Shown: positions 59,401 to 60,365, counted from the stretch's first letter. The stretch: DNA of 64,000 nucleotides from Patiria miniata (GCF_015706575.1 NW_024037063.1:11718927-11782926); one strand, 5' to 3'. Numbers and translations are program-made. Notes: generated by a model from the sequence alone, not told the origin.

Positions 59401-60365
59401 CATCATCATGACGACATCAGAAATGCAATTTTGTAAATCGCATATAAGGGAAGGTCCGATCGTCATGAAACTAAGTGGGAAGGTAGATAATGGTACTAGT
59501 ATGCAACGTTTGAAGTGATGTCACAATGACGTTATCGGTCGATTTTTTTATGATGTTTTCAATTTTAAAATGGTATTCTGCTTCCAAAATTGTACACTTT
59601 CTTTCATTGGATTGACTTCAAACTTGATACAGTCCAAAACCACATTGACGACATTTGCATTGACATGTGTTGTCAAGATGACGTTATCGTAGGGCATGTG
59701 ACGTCATGTGATACAGCTTGATTTTTGAAGTTATTCTAAGCGGTATCAAGCACTTTCAAAAGTGCTGCAAAAGGATGAACATAACATAAACTTTTGTAAA
59801 TTGCGAAAAAGCCTGTTCTGTTCATCGAACTGACATAGCTCTAGTTTTTTCTTTGTTTCATGACGTTAATCGGGGATTTATTGATACAAAACCATATCCA
59901 CTAAATGAGATCGAATGTGGCACTTAATGATATATGGAGAGAAGACAATCGCGCTTGTTATAAAGGAAGTCAGCCAATGAATAGTTGCATAGCGGTTTGG
60001 ATGTCGCCATGGGCGTCGCCGGGATTTTTTTCTAGAGGGGGGGGCAAAGCACATTTTCCCCCCCCGAAATCTTTGTACATTTCCAGCGTATTCTTGATCA
60101 ATCATTTTTCGAGGGTGGGCAGAGACATTCTCCCCCCCCCAACCCAACTGCACTATGACTTTGCGCCACTTTTCCTCCCCTTTTTGTTTTCTTTTTCCCC
60201 CTTTTTGTTTTTCCGGCCCCCCTTGCGCCAACTCCCCCCCCCCTTTGCGACGCCCTTGGATGGCTCCTCAGGTAGCGTATTGGCCGTTAAGCTAAGTTGA
60301 TAAAGCGTTACCATGTGAAACATTAATTTAAATATTCACATTTCACTTTGTTGCAGATAATGTAA
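12165..60365 (+). CDS. Host gene: single-MAM, Thr-rich, single-pass membrane protein (8 coding exons, 477 aa predicted)
   Basis: Joined exons are 12165-12225, 13976-14137, 34077-34199, 48576-48794, 51921-52532, 53695-53876, 55011-55076 and 60357-60365. Every junction has AG/GT, and phases run 1,1,1,1,1,0,0 without a stop. Residues 1-20 are a signal peptide. Residues 21-188 are a MAM domain, about the family's usual length. Residues 189-392 are a Thr/Pro-rich stalk, likely O-glycosylated. Residues about 399-425 form a hydrophobic membrane span, followed by a cytoplasmic tail of about 50 residues. MAM domains mediate adhesion or oligomerisation at cell surfaces, so a type I surface adhesion or mucin-like receptor is inferred; no ligand is known. 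The MAM domain keeps its first cysteine pair but lacks the second. The intron lengths (19.9 and 14.4 kb for the longest) come from inserted transposons. The 5' untranslated exon and promoter were not identified. The last coding exon adds only two residues and is the weakest part of the model. Confidence 0.8.
12519..12705 (-). repeat. tRNA-derived SINE, second copy type
   Basis: The minus strand reads TCCTCGCCTTCACCGCTATG, then GGCCCGGGTTGGAGTCC. The second part resembles a B box (GGTTCGANTCC). Its body includes GGTGGGAGGAAAAACC on the plus strand, like the conserved central part seen in several invertebrate SINEs. It lies in the first coding intron. Confidence 0.5.
12742..13270. mobile_element. 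MITE with about 60-bp terminal inverted repeats
   Basis: The left end runs AGGTTCTCCCGGCCAATTCC ... TTCACTTCTGAAAATCGG. The reverse complement of the right end runs AGGTTTTTCCGGCCAATTTC ... TTCACTTCTGAAAATTGG. Length is 529 bases, no transposase frame. It lies within the first coding intron. Confidence 0.82.
13976..14137 (+). CDS. Host gene MAM domain exon 1 of 3
   Basis: The acceptor is TTTTTGTAG and the donor is GTTAGA, which is usable but not strong. The exon is phase 1 to phase 1 and encodes 54 residues. It contains FNCRFDSYTFCGWNQ, the conserved start of a MAM domain (C-x-F-[DE]...[LF]CGW), followed by DSGLEWDATL, matching the usual D-F-D-W segment. The two cysteines here form the first disulfide in known MAM structures. 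Confidence 0.85.
15897..15920. other. Perfect 24-bp palindrome
   Basis: The half-site AACGCTGATCGG is followed immediately by its exact reverse complement. It lies in sequence that interrupts element E. Confidence 0.9.
16015..16097. mobile_element. Very short TIR element (83 bp) with TA ends
   Basis: TAGACTGGTTCCCTGAC at 16015-16031 and GTCAGGGAACCAGACTA at 16081-16097 are inverse with one mismatch. The ends match those of the larger element at 32799-33475. Confidence 0.7.
16656..17228 (+). pseudogene. Element E: reverse transcriptase palm and thumb fragment
   Basis: This 190-residue open stretch carries the RT motif RQGCPLSALLFLIVAEVLA, then the catalytic box with ADD (C-A-D-D where most relatives have L/Y-A-D-D). 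A thumb region follows with TLGVYFGK and NLINQWKRRNLTLPGK. It is the only part of element E without stops. Confidence 0.82.
17421..17890. other. No gene recognised
   Basis: Contains an isolated end-like motif TAGTCTGGTTCC followed by a C run near 17870-17892, shared with the TIR elements at 16015 and 32799. Confidence 0.45.
17893..19020 (+). pseudogene. Non-LTR element D, 5' part: leader and AP-type endonuclease
   Basis: Leader sequence, then endonuclease motifs from about 18454: RVATWNFLTLSK, AGLTEARIPGSGG, VVYAPTE, and a G-D-L-N box (VIGDLNAVCGNERTGY) near 18870. The AP-endonuclease residues N, E, Y, D and N are in place, but three frames are needed. The reading stops at the insertion site of Gypsy element A (19016-19020) and resumes in frame at 30901. 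The endonuclease resembles RTE and CR1/L2-like elements; the clade is uncertain. Confidence 0.82.
19021..19075 (-). repeat. Element A, 3' LTR remnant
   Basis: The first 50 or so bases from the outer edge align with the 5' LTR (TGTAACGATG, ATGCAATGCACT, AGACCAT). The rest of the LTR is not recognisable; sequence up to about 19250 is unrelated, so the LTR is truncated or replaced. Confidence 0.7.
19321..20239 (-). pseudogene. Element A integrase core and C-terminus
   Basis: The zinc finger ends with DRCSVCLTNQ. The first catalytic aspartate is in GTDSFEF. The second motif reads SHNGPQYAS, so histidine replaces the expected aspartate of S-D-N-G-P-Q. The glutamate is kept in SSGKAEKG. The C-terminal part has LLMGRRTRTQLP, LQSGDTVHMRN and SYIVQSDGQRYRRNRKYL. 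Frameshifts separate the three pieces. Confidence 0.87.
20240..21253 (-). pseudogene. Element A RT connection, RNase H and integrase zinc finger
   Basis: It starts LGHTLTATGLTPDEKKIQAV, continues through LQFLGMENYLCKFVPGLS, then RNase H with VDNDHKPLESI and the end box VADALSRNHLP. The integrase H-H part is LTKLHQSHQGVEKTKRLARY. Frames shift near 20820-20970, and the first RNase H aspartate region is broken. Confidence 0.85.
21254..21655 (-). repeat. Element B, 3' LTR with internal deletion
   Basis: Matches the 5' LTR but lacks about 85 bases (the segment with CAGCCCAGCATCCACCCACG). A purine tract GAGGGGAGGGC on the minus strand lies just upstream at 21656-21666, the plus-strand primer site. 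Confidence 0.85.
22065..22771 (-). pseudogene. Element B integrase C-terminus and chromodomain
   Basis: The 22217-22771 frame has GRKYGFTVPNF and a basic, Ser-rich linker, in place of the GPY/F module. After a frameshift near 22215 comes YQVKLKEYTKTTWEPEDNIP and DELLQDFHTR, which is a chromodomain (Y-x-V-K-[WL]-K-x-Y ... T-W-E-P-E-x-N-[IL]). Chromodomains in this position guide chromoviruses to modified chromatin. Stop at 22065. Confidence 0.78.
22768..23697 (-). CDS. Element B integrase
   Basis: A 309-residue open frame, the best preserved gene in the nest. The H-H-C-C zinc finger is H (YHDSVLGGH) with C-x-x-C (ESCTTCQR). The catalytic triad is Asp in LHIDILGPLK, Asp in LLSDRDTQFMS and Glu in TNATYERMNSF. 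The spacing fits a D,D-35-E enzyme. It ends at RIMQNF, and the C-terminal part follows in an overlapping frame. Confidence 0.9.
   Translation of the reverse strand: MPSDGNAARRIVAEVQDYVIQDGILYHYYYPRGKGHQVDRHMKQLVVPTCLHNGILLAYHDSVLGGHQGIDNTIYNSIRQKYFWHRMLSHIEAYVESCTTCQRVKVNHHAQRATLQPLPVGEVFSRLHIDILGPLKTSPEGYKYVLLIADSFSKWCEAFPLKTQEADEVAKILYNEIICLYGAPSSLLSDRDTQFMSKLIKQLCNIFQITKVQTSSCHPQTNATYERMNSFIWQTLRADCKPDQSNWVVLLPSVMFAYRSIPAAESTQLSPFMILFGRDCHLPIDTTLIPQTQPSAKINRTLERIMQNF
23738..25180 (-). pseudogene. Element B reverse transcriptase and RNase H
   Basis: Order on the minus strand: IQDLLKADIIEPSTSPWASP, then MSFPLPRPDDVHNTIGESH and VLDLASGFWKIPLD (first catalytic Asp). LPFGLMNAPVSFQ follows, then the VDDIIIFSPDF box in another frame, and LKPQKGHFAAKEVTYLGHVI. 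RNase H parts are at 24424-24197 and 24034-23738, ending GTFHGNADALSRRQY. At least three frameshifts. No protease lies upstream: the gag tail joins directly to the RT start, an internal deletion. Confidence 0.87.
25422..25913 (-). CDS. Element B gag
   Basis: An ATG start at 25913 (MLTRSRSKQSAS) is preferred, because the longer upstream frame overlaps the primer site. Capsid-like features are FTRYDSEDLELWIDRYERYA, ASNFPLYLASSASYWYGDL and EAVEKYLGDIEKLC ... MEAFIRGLPTNLR, the usual W-x-x-x-F/Y ... F-x-x-x-Y ... F-x-x-G-L layout. The Q/P-rich tail continues in shifted frames to about 25180 and ends without a zinc knuckle. Confidence 0.82.
   Translation of the reverse strand: MLTRSRSKQSASTMACTAHIEFILPKFTRYDSEDLELWIDRYERYALQKAWTAEQQASNFPLYLASSASYWYGDLPNATTGTFAARKQAFLKKYEPHESMRWVRLSELAGRKQQPNEAVEKYLGDIEKLCCQLKHSQEERMEAFIRGLPTNLRAHQISSKDNG
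25935..25954 (-). promoter_or_regulatory. Element B candidate primer binding site
   Basis: TGGTGGAGAATCCGGGTACC on the minus strand starts a few bases after the 5' LTR. TGG complements a tRNA CCA end, and the tail resembles a T-arm; the tRNA was not identified. Confidence 0.5.
25959..26434 (-). repeat. Element B, 5' LTR
   Basis: About 476 bases, beginning TGACATACTATC on the minus strand. It is the complete version of the repeat; the 3' copy has lost an internal block. Confidence 0.85.
26435..26975 (-). pseudogene. Element A protease remainder and reverse transcriptase fragment
   Basis: Reading leftwards on the minus strand: end of protease (KAKLVSYSGH), the pre-RT segment VLGLEAFEQLTLIRKLETVE, then RT from GRYRYTRLPFGIKSAPEIFQ through VMDDILVWG to LKLNPKKCKFGVK. 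The first RT motifs, including the first catalytic aspartate, have been deleted. The active-site box has M-D-D where Y/V-D-D is usual. Element B interrupts the frame at 26434. Confidence 0.85.
27020..27775 (+). pseudogene. Element C gag
   Basis: Starts MAHSLIPPPTKMDGE, then a frameshift to VSNWPFFKASWQNYLVATEL ... VATLLTVMGKECYEVYENLP. A second break at about 27265 is followed by YERFMFNSCKQEPKENIDTF and FLNRLRKLATTCNYG. It ends with two zinc knuckles (CKYCGKLHNKGKCPAYGTTC, CSKCQKRNHYAQVC). The same zinc knuckle layout as in element A shows they are of one lineage. Confidence 0.88.
27814..28200 (+). pseudogene. Element C aspartic protease
   Basis: An acidic start (MDGDESSSDESIYTVQSK) is followed by IRFQLDSGATCSTMKLADYK, where the active site reads D-S-G. 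Flap-like VGAASLRCQIKG and the end EDAPSSLLTG follow. The frame shifts near 28160, before the RT. Confidence 0.85.
28182..29626 (+). pseudogene. Element C reverse transcriptase and RNase H, fused to the tail of a lost integrase
   Basis: RT motifs: PIPVRAELKRKLDSMTAQGT, KIRVCLDPHGLNKAIKR, then SVVVAKDGFLQV. In that last motif the catalytic aspartate of (D)-A-K-D-G-F is replaced by valine. RYRWLRMPFCISSAPEEFQR and the ADD box (VIADDILDYG) follow. RNase H runs from VLSYYDVNQDVAIECN to LVLTDHKPLMNIF after a frameshift at 29405. At about 29520 the sequence jumps to TRSGHISRPPKRL, the C-terminal tail normally found after integrase. An internal deletion has removed the whole integrase. Confidence 0.88.
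29627..29940 (+). other. Element C 3' untranslated stretch
   Basis: A-T rich, no frame; lies between the stop after the integrase tail and the purine tract. Confidence 0.6.
29941..29948 (+). promoter_or_regulatory. Element C polypurine tract
   Basis: AAAAGGGGA immediately before the 3' LTR (TGTTATGG), the normal plus-strand primer position. Confidence 0.75.
29949..30062 (+). repeat. Element C, 3' LTR (114 bp)
   Basis: Begins TGTTATGGAG after the purine tract and ends GAACA at the ACGGG duplication. It includes a polyadenylation-like AATAAA in TTAATAAACG. No matching copy is present at the left end of the element. Confidence 0.75.
30068..30400 (-). pseudogene. Element A gag zinc knuckles and start of protease
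   Basis: CGRDHESRNSPAYDKTCKKC and GKKNHFANKC form two zinc knuckles. After a short linker comes the aspartic protease start WTVNIKT ... KFKLDTGAQC, with the D-T-G active site. The protease is cut by element C immediately afterwards and continues on the other side at 26975. Confidence 0.85.
30419..30712 (-). CDS. Element A gag, N-terminal part
   Basis: 97 residues from MEGLKTPNALKIDCTKLAGE. The pattern W-R-K-W-R-Q-R-F-E-L-Y and FHVIGRDALEIYNTF is the retrotransposon capsid start seen in Mag-type Gypsy elements. The frame stops where the capsid should continue. It starts 22 bases inside the primer site, as is normal. Confidence 0.8.
   Translation of the reverse strand: MEGLKTPNALKIDCTKLAGEWRKWRQRFELYLTASGIEKKAGRVQCSCMFHVIGRDALEIYNTFTFADGESKGSLNTLMKKFAAHFEPRKKTLDMSS
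30734..30751 (-). promoter_or_regulatory. Element A primer binding site
   Basis: TGGTATCAGAAGTGATTT directly follows the LTR on the minus strand. TGGTATCAGA is the usual primer site complementary to initiator tRNA-Met. Confidence 0.7.
30752..30900 (-). repeat. Element A, 5' LTR (149 bp)
   Basis: Begins and ends TGTAA...TTACA on either strand. Its inner edge adjoins the primer binding site. Confidence 0.85.
30901..32440 (+). pseudogene. Non-LTR element D, 3' part: end of endonuclease and reverse transcriptase
   Basis: It resumes with RRKGIHRWTWLSNDGHTRKE and IDHM, the usual end of an AP endonuclease (S-N-D-G ... I-D-H). Linker sequence follows, then RT: VPAEWRDGIIISLYKGKG, YRPITLLSV, KQFGFTRNRSTMDAV, VRQGCILALTLF, and the catalytic box YADDAVLFS near 32145. 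It ends LALSTFGQL and runs straight into a GAT microsatellite, so the C-terminal domain is missing. Several frameshifts make it inactive. Confidence 0.85.
32441..32523 (+). repeat. (GAT)n microsatellite at the end of element D
   Basis: About 27 GAT/ATG triplets with two GGG interruptions; it directly follows the truncated RT frame. Confidence 0.95.
32799..33475. mobile_element. TIR DNA element with TA target duplication
   Basis: The left end is GTCAGGTTCCC ... AGATTCTG ... ATGAATCTTAGGTC. The reverse complement of the right end is GTCTGGTTTCC ... AGATTCTG then ATGAATCTTAGGTC. Together they give inverted ends of about 55 bases. TA flanks both sides (32797-32798 and 33476-33477), as for Tc1/mariner-mobilised elements. 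No transposase. It shares its terminal motif with 16015-16097. Confidence 0.78.
33478..34076. other. No gene recognised; end of host intron 3
   Basis: Contains a poly(G) run near 33914 and the acceptor tract of the exon at 34077. Confidence 0.5.
34077..34199 (+). CDS. Host gene MAM domain exon 2 of 3
   Basis: The acceptor is TTTCCCCATCTAAACAG and the donor GTATGA; phase 1 to phase 1, 41 residues. It starts GFIYLDADDGENGQSAVLFS and ends WRFAAWYLMFGEHIG, matching the MAM core pattern (G-x-Y-[ML]-x-[LV]-D ... A-x-L-x-S-P ... [FW]-x-Y-x-M-x-G). Tryptophan or arginine occupies the place where most MAM domains have the third conserved cysteine. Confidence 0.88.
34523..34600. repeat. Hairpin modules at the start of the TGACGTCA repeat region
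   Basis: GGCTTTTCCTGC ... GCGGAGAAGCC at 34523-34550 and GGCTTTTCCGC ... at 34575, separated by a T-rich spacer. These are degenerate versions of the GGCTTTTTCGC module seen at 40987, 44871 and 55273. Confidence 0.6.
34621..36041 (+). repeat. TGACGTCA repeat family, plus orientation, block 1
   Basis: Contains paired octamers (TGACGTCACGATGACGTCAC near 34774), the box TGACGTCACGTGACCC at 35058, TTTCAACCCAATCGGAC, and AACTTTGCCATA. The unit end GTGTACAAAGTCTATGG is followed by an A-rich run, CTAGAG and a hairpin at 35259-35280. A second, more decayed unit follows and is cut by the Tc1 element at 36042. Confidence 0.8.
35259..35280. repeat. Hairpin module, TGTGGTT type
   Basis: TGTGGTT and AACCACA arms; it follows AACTAGAGGT and precedes GAGCTGTT. 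Confidence 0.6.
36042..37408 (-). mobile_element. Tc1/mariner-type transposon, complete ends, dead transposase
   Basis: The inverted ends CACTCAAGAAAAAAAGAAAC and, on the reverse strand from the right, CACTCAAGGAAAAAAGAAAC continue to CGCACCAC. TA duplications are at 36040-36041 and 37409-37410. It is inserted in a TGACGTCA-family unit whose sequence continues across the site (TATATACCAAGTTT). Length is 1367 bases. Confidence 0.93.
36045..37108 (-). pseudogene. Tc1-type transposase (DD34E), one stop and one frameshift
   Basis: Starts MPRLSQPERDRAIIGLLQAG with two helix-turn-helix regions (QRAVARLFGVHHPTI; SARTIRNRLWADGI). The catalytic residues are all present: Asp in FSDEKRFQ, Asp in FQQDNARPH, and Glu in LNPDLNPIENVW, 34 residues after the second Asp. 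An in-frame TGA lies at 36764-36766, and a one-base frameshift lies near 36543 at the WGGP/MVWAGI junction. Expected length is about 350 residues. Only two lesions suggest a fairly recent loss. Confidence 0.93.
37409..39223 (+). repeat. TGACGTCA repeat family, plus orientation, block 2
   Basis: Several decayed units ending in hairpin modules at 37670-37689 (TGTGGTTGT/ACAACCACA), 37889-37906 (GTGTTTGT/ACAAACAC) and 39189-39216 (TTATGT.CTGTT/AACAGAACATAA). Each module follows CTAG or CTATA and an A-rich run. A CTCF-like motif is at 38515-38533. Confidence 0.75.
38515..38533 (+). promoter_or_regulatory. CTCF-like motif 1
   Basis: CTGCCGCTAGAGGGCGCTC fits the core C-C-x-S-Y-A-G-R-K-G-G-C-R-S-Y of animal CTCF sites except at the third position. 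Confidence 0.4.
39224..39885 (+). repeat. TTGATG / TTGATTG minisatellite
   Basis: About 660 bases of degenerate TTGATT, TTGATG and TTGATGTTGATT steps, with local higher-order repetition (the stretch around 39330-39480 recurs around 39610-39780). It starts right after a hairpin module. Confidence 0.92.
39886..40986 (+). repeat. TGACGTCA repeat family, plus orientation, block 3
   Basis: Two good units. Landmarks are TTTTTGATGACGTCA pairs near 39915 and 40486, TATAACACATCCCGGTCTAC, TTTCAATCCAATCAGAC, and TGACGTCACGTG at 40199 and 40772. The end signature GTGCAAAGTCAATGGG is at about 40911. Confidence 0.85.
40987..41058. repeat. Two adjacent hairpin modules
   Basis: GGCTTTTTCGC-TGATG-GCGAAAAAGCC at 40987-41013 (11-bp stem) and AGCTGTTTCGGTGT-GT-ACACCGAAACAGCT at 41029-41058 (14-bp stem). 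An A-rich spacer (AATAACAGAAACAAG) separates them. Both stems are perfect. Confidence 0.92.
41059..41690. other. No gene recognised
   Basis: A-rich continuation of the module array up to about 41110, then unrelated AT-rich sequence. Confidence 0.45.
41754..41772 (+). promoter_or_regulatory. CTCF-like motif 2
   Basis: ATGCCGCCAGAGGGCGCTC, matching the vertebrate CTCF core apart from the third core position. Confidence 0.45.
42261..42279 (+). promoter_or_regulatory. CTCF-like motif 3
   Basis: CTGCCGCCAGAGGGCGCTC, same context as motif 1 (both follow CGCCACAGACATC by about 40 bases). Confidence 0.45.
42747..42790. repeat. Hairpin module, TGTCTGTT type
   Basis: TGTATGTCTGTTT pairs imperfectly with AAACAGAACACA; preceded by AACTATAGG and followed by GGGCTTGTTCGCG, a decayed GGCTTTTTCGC arm. 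Confidence 0.6.
42791..44817 (+). repeat. TGACGTCA repeat family, plus orientation, block 5
   Basis: A long unit with octamer pairs near 43086, 43219, 44224 and 44653. Repeated phrases include GTAACTTTGATGACGA, TGTACAAAGTCAATGGGC and ATGACGTCATCATGACGTCA. It ends at the hairpin array. Confidence 0.8.
44818..45097. repeat. Array of six hairpin modules at an orientation switch
   Basis: Modules are at 44818-44844 (AGGCTTTTCCGC type), 44871-44897 (GGCTTTTTCGC/GCGAAAAAGCC, perfect), 44922-44950, 44986-45014 (TCGGTGT/ACACCGA), 45015-45040 (decayed GTTTCGG/CCGAAACAGCT) and 45067-45095 (GGCTTTTTCGC/GCGGAAAAGCC). The A-rich spacers resemble AAAACAAAAAGAAA. The unit to the left ends GTGTACAAAGTCAATGGGC; the unit to the right starts with its inverse, CCATTGACTTTGTGCAC. 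Confidence 0.88.
45121..46370 (-). repeat. TGACGTCA repeat family, minus orientation, block 6
   Basis: Inverse of the plus units: ...GACTTTGTGCACGTC, CATTTATCTTGTCATACATT, GGGTCACGTGACGTCATC at 45486 and again near 46312. A hairpin remnant (TATGTTCTGTTTTCAAACATA) lies near 46110. Confidence 0.8.
46385..46412 (+). repeat. (GTCT)n microsatellite
   Basis: GTATGTCTGTCTGTCTGTC run of about seven tetramers. Confidence 0.85.
46480..46910. mobile_element. Inverted-repeat (foldback-like) segment
   Basis: GTTGTTTAGACGAGCGGTTC near 46502 and its inverse GAACCACTCGCTCAAACAAC near 46870 extend into imperfect arms of about 50 bases (GCAAATAAGCAGTATT versus AATATCTGCGCTATTTTTGC). Boundaries uncertain. Confidence 0.5.
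46995..47165 (-). repeat. TGACGTCA family fragment, minus orientation
   Basis: GAGTCACGTGACGTCATCAT, CCTATATCTACAAAAATGTC, and a decayed GAGGTGACATCATG. Confidence 0.75.
47166..48575. other. No gene recognised; end of host intron 4
   Basis: Unique-looking AT-rich sequence up to the acceptor at 48575. Confidence 0.5.
48576..48794 (+). CDS. Host gene MAM domain exon 3 of 3
   Basis: The acceptor is a long T run ending CCCCAG and the donor is a perfect GTGAGT. Phase 1 to phase 1, 73 residues. It contains LKIYVV, TWKEAVFSI and AIEAVRGNGVRGDVVVSEV, matching the C-terminal MAM motifs (L-x-V-x-V ... W-x-x-x-x-[VF] ... [FI]-E-[GA]-x-R-G-x-G-x-x-G-D-[IV]-[AV]-[LV]-D-[DE]-[IV]). The exon has no cysteine, so the usual second disulfide is absent. 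Confidence 0.9.
48795..49569. other. No gene recognised; start of host intron 5
   Basis: AT-rich with no protein-like frame. Confidence 0.5.
49570..50310 (+). repeat. Old, decayed TGACGTCA family copy
   Basis: Plus orientation: AATGACGTCATGGTGAGGTC, CATCTATAACACATCC, GAGTCACATGACTTGGGATG. More diverged than blocks 1-5. Confidence 0.6.
50560..51425 (-). pseudogene. Fragment of a Jockey/CR1-type reverse transcriptase
   Basis: The minus strand reads KDIRRMI...LEPDKASGPDQ, then SRADPSNHRPIFLLNITSKV, VHKQLQSYLLWNRLHAHRKF (relatives have S-D-R-Q-F-G-F), and after frameshifts LTWLQSCLHGRS. Both ends of the element are missing and no YADD box is present. It lies in intron 5 of the host gene. Confidence 0.82.
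51434..51452 (+). repeat. (GA)n microsatellite
   Basis: A run of about nine GA dinucleotides. Confidence 0.85.
51453..51920. other. No gene recognised; end of host intron 5
   Basis: Ends at the acceptor AAAAATTCAG. Confidence 0.5.
51921..52532 (+). CDS. Host gene Thr-rich stalk exon with 129-bp tandem repeats
   Basis: The acceptor is AAAAATTCAG and the donor GTAAGC; phase 1 to phase 1, 204 residues with no cysteine. Three full 43-residue repeats begin at the ATG codons at 51938, 52067 and 52196. A fourth partial copy begins at 52325. Each unit contains EPTLDPTTTT, TTTDLTTEPDITSKP and TTTQQTTSL. The composition is that of a mucin-like, heavily O-glycosylated spacer holding the MAM domain away from the membrane. 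The antisense reading frames across this exon are Cys/Arg-rich shadows and not genes. Confidence 0.85.
52067..52324 (+). repeat. In-frame 129-bp minisatellite units 2 and 3 inside the stalk exon
   Basis: Successive units start exactly 129 bases apart (51938, 52067, 52196, 52325) and are almost identical at the base level. This points to recent duplication by unequal exchange. The length is a multiple of three, so gain or loss of units keeps the reading frame. Confidence 0.9.
52533..53694. other. Host intron 6; nothing recognised
   Basis: No transposon or coding frame recognised. A compact inverted motif GTGACGTACGGCGTCACGTC occurs near 53350. Confidence 0.5.
53695..53876 (+). CDS. Host gene transmembrane exon
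   Basis: The acceptor is TTGTCTTTTCCAAG; the exon enters in phase 1 and leaves in phase 0 at GAG/GTGAAC. It encodes 61 residues. GGTIAIVIIVCGTTLLFIVV and the following ASLVYSAVF form one hydrophobic span, followed by a basic and polar cytoplasmic start (RLAANREAAMESRLRSNGRY). A type I topology follows from the N-terminal signal peptide. If the donor is not used, the frame continues to TGA at 53910-53912. Confidence 0.82.
53877..54001 (+). other. Alternative terminal exon extension with its own stop and poly(A) signal
   Basis: Reading through the donor at 53877 adds VNLPKPSYLAN and stops at TGA 53910-53912. An AATAAA lies 84 bases further on at 53996-54001, followed by a GT-rich stretch. This would give a membrane isoform with a shorter, different tail. 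It is inferred from sequence only. Confidence 0.5.
53996..54001 (+). terminator. Candidate intronic polyadenylation signal AATAAA
   Basis: A canonical AATAAA lies just after the read-through stop, with GT-rich sequence (GACTGTGG, GTGTATTTTC) within 25 bases downstream, as expected for cleavage and polyadenylation. Confidence 0.5.
54002..54618. other. No gene recognised; host intron 7
   Basis: Short chance frames only. Confidence 0.5.
54619..54872. mobile_element. 254-bp element with perfect 32-bp terminal inverted repeats
   Basis: The segment at 54619-54650 (ATAATGTGATGCGATC ... GAGTCGT) is the exact reverse complement of 54841-54872. The interior is non-coding, with a GATGTGATGAAGT repetition. 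Identical arms suggest recent insertion or conversion. It lies between the two alternative 3' ends of the host gene, in intron 7. Confidence 0.85.
55011..55076 (+). CDS. Host gene cytoplasmic tail exon
   Basis: The acceptor is an excellent pyrimidine tract (TTTTTTTTGATTTCCTCTC) ending TTCATCAG, and the donor is GTAAGA. It is 66 bases, phase 0 to phase 0, encoding DIELVDLRDNFTTPYIVRSP followed by LP. Tyr in TTPYIV and the acidic DIELVDL could be signalling or sorting sites, but no defined motif is claimed. Confidence 0.65.
55273..55300. repeat. Hairpin module, GGCTTTTTCGC type
   Basis: GGCTTTTTCGC-AATTCA-GCGAAAAAGCC, perfect 11-bp stem, at the edge of a minus-orientation TGACGTCA unit. Confidence 0.92.
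55301..56030 (-). repeat. TGACGTCA family, minus orientation, copy 1 (split by element F)
   Basis: Starts at the hairpin, then GACTTTGTACACGATTTTAG, CGCCACTTTTGGCATTGAAC, CTTATAGCAAAGTTGTGTCC, GGGTCACGTGACGTCAT. Interrupted after GATGACGTCATCGCAG; the remainder (GCATGTGACGTCATGTGAC) is at 58942. Confidence 0.85.
56062..56590 (+). pseudogene. Element F endonuclease (C-terminal two thirds)
   Basis: GGIGVIYKTQL after a frameshift, then VVIYRPPPSQ, LLMLGDFNVHIDEP (G-D-F-N catalytic box), THKYGHTLDLVI, and MSDHHAVHF (S-D-H box) at the start of the next frame. The N-terminal W-N and E boxes are missing through 5' truncation. Confidence 0.88.
56502..58758 (+). pseudogene. Element F reverse transcriptase and C-terminal domain
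   Basis: The longest piece (56502-57488, 328 aa) has KSPWYNRNIHGARGVRRRLE, DSMPTWLLK, and LSQAIVTPILKK. A frameshift near 57475 is followed by QSAYKSTHSTETGLLRV and LLDLSSAFDTIDHNLL-like MLDLSSAFDTIDHNLL. A stop at 57722 is followed by DFGVPQGSVVGPTLF and the YADDTQIY box, with a short frameshift just before it. The thumb, CNSLLYG, LHQLHWLPIESRI and FSIAGPREWNKIPQHIR complete a CR1/L2-type C-terminus ending THLFL. About five lesions in all. Confidence 0.88.
58941..59840 (-). repeat. TGACGTCA family, minus orientation, copy 2 (head to tail with copy 1)
   Basis: It starts with the last 40 bases of copy 1, then repeats the same order: CCCATAGACAATGTACAGG, CGCCACTTTTGGCATTGAAC, GGGTCACGTGACGTCATC. 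It ends ATTGCGAAAAAGCC, GAACTGACATAGCTCTAG, the inverse of the CTAGAG-hairpin-GGCTTTTTCGC junction. Confidence 0.85.
60005..60262. mobile_element. G/C-run TIR element
   Basis: ATGGGCGTCGCCGGGATTTT at the left and, inverted at the right, CAAGGGCGTCGCAAAGGGGG form short inverted ends. The interior has several runs of 7-9 G or C on both strands. Reading frames across it (SRGGGKAHFPPPK) are a by-product. Confidence 0.55.

Noticed and set aside
59905..60300. 131-residue Pro/Gly/Phe-rich frame
   Set aside because: Crosses the G/C-run TIR element; its composition follows the homopolymer runs.
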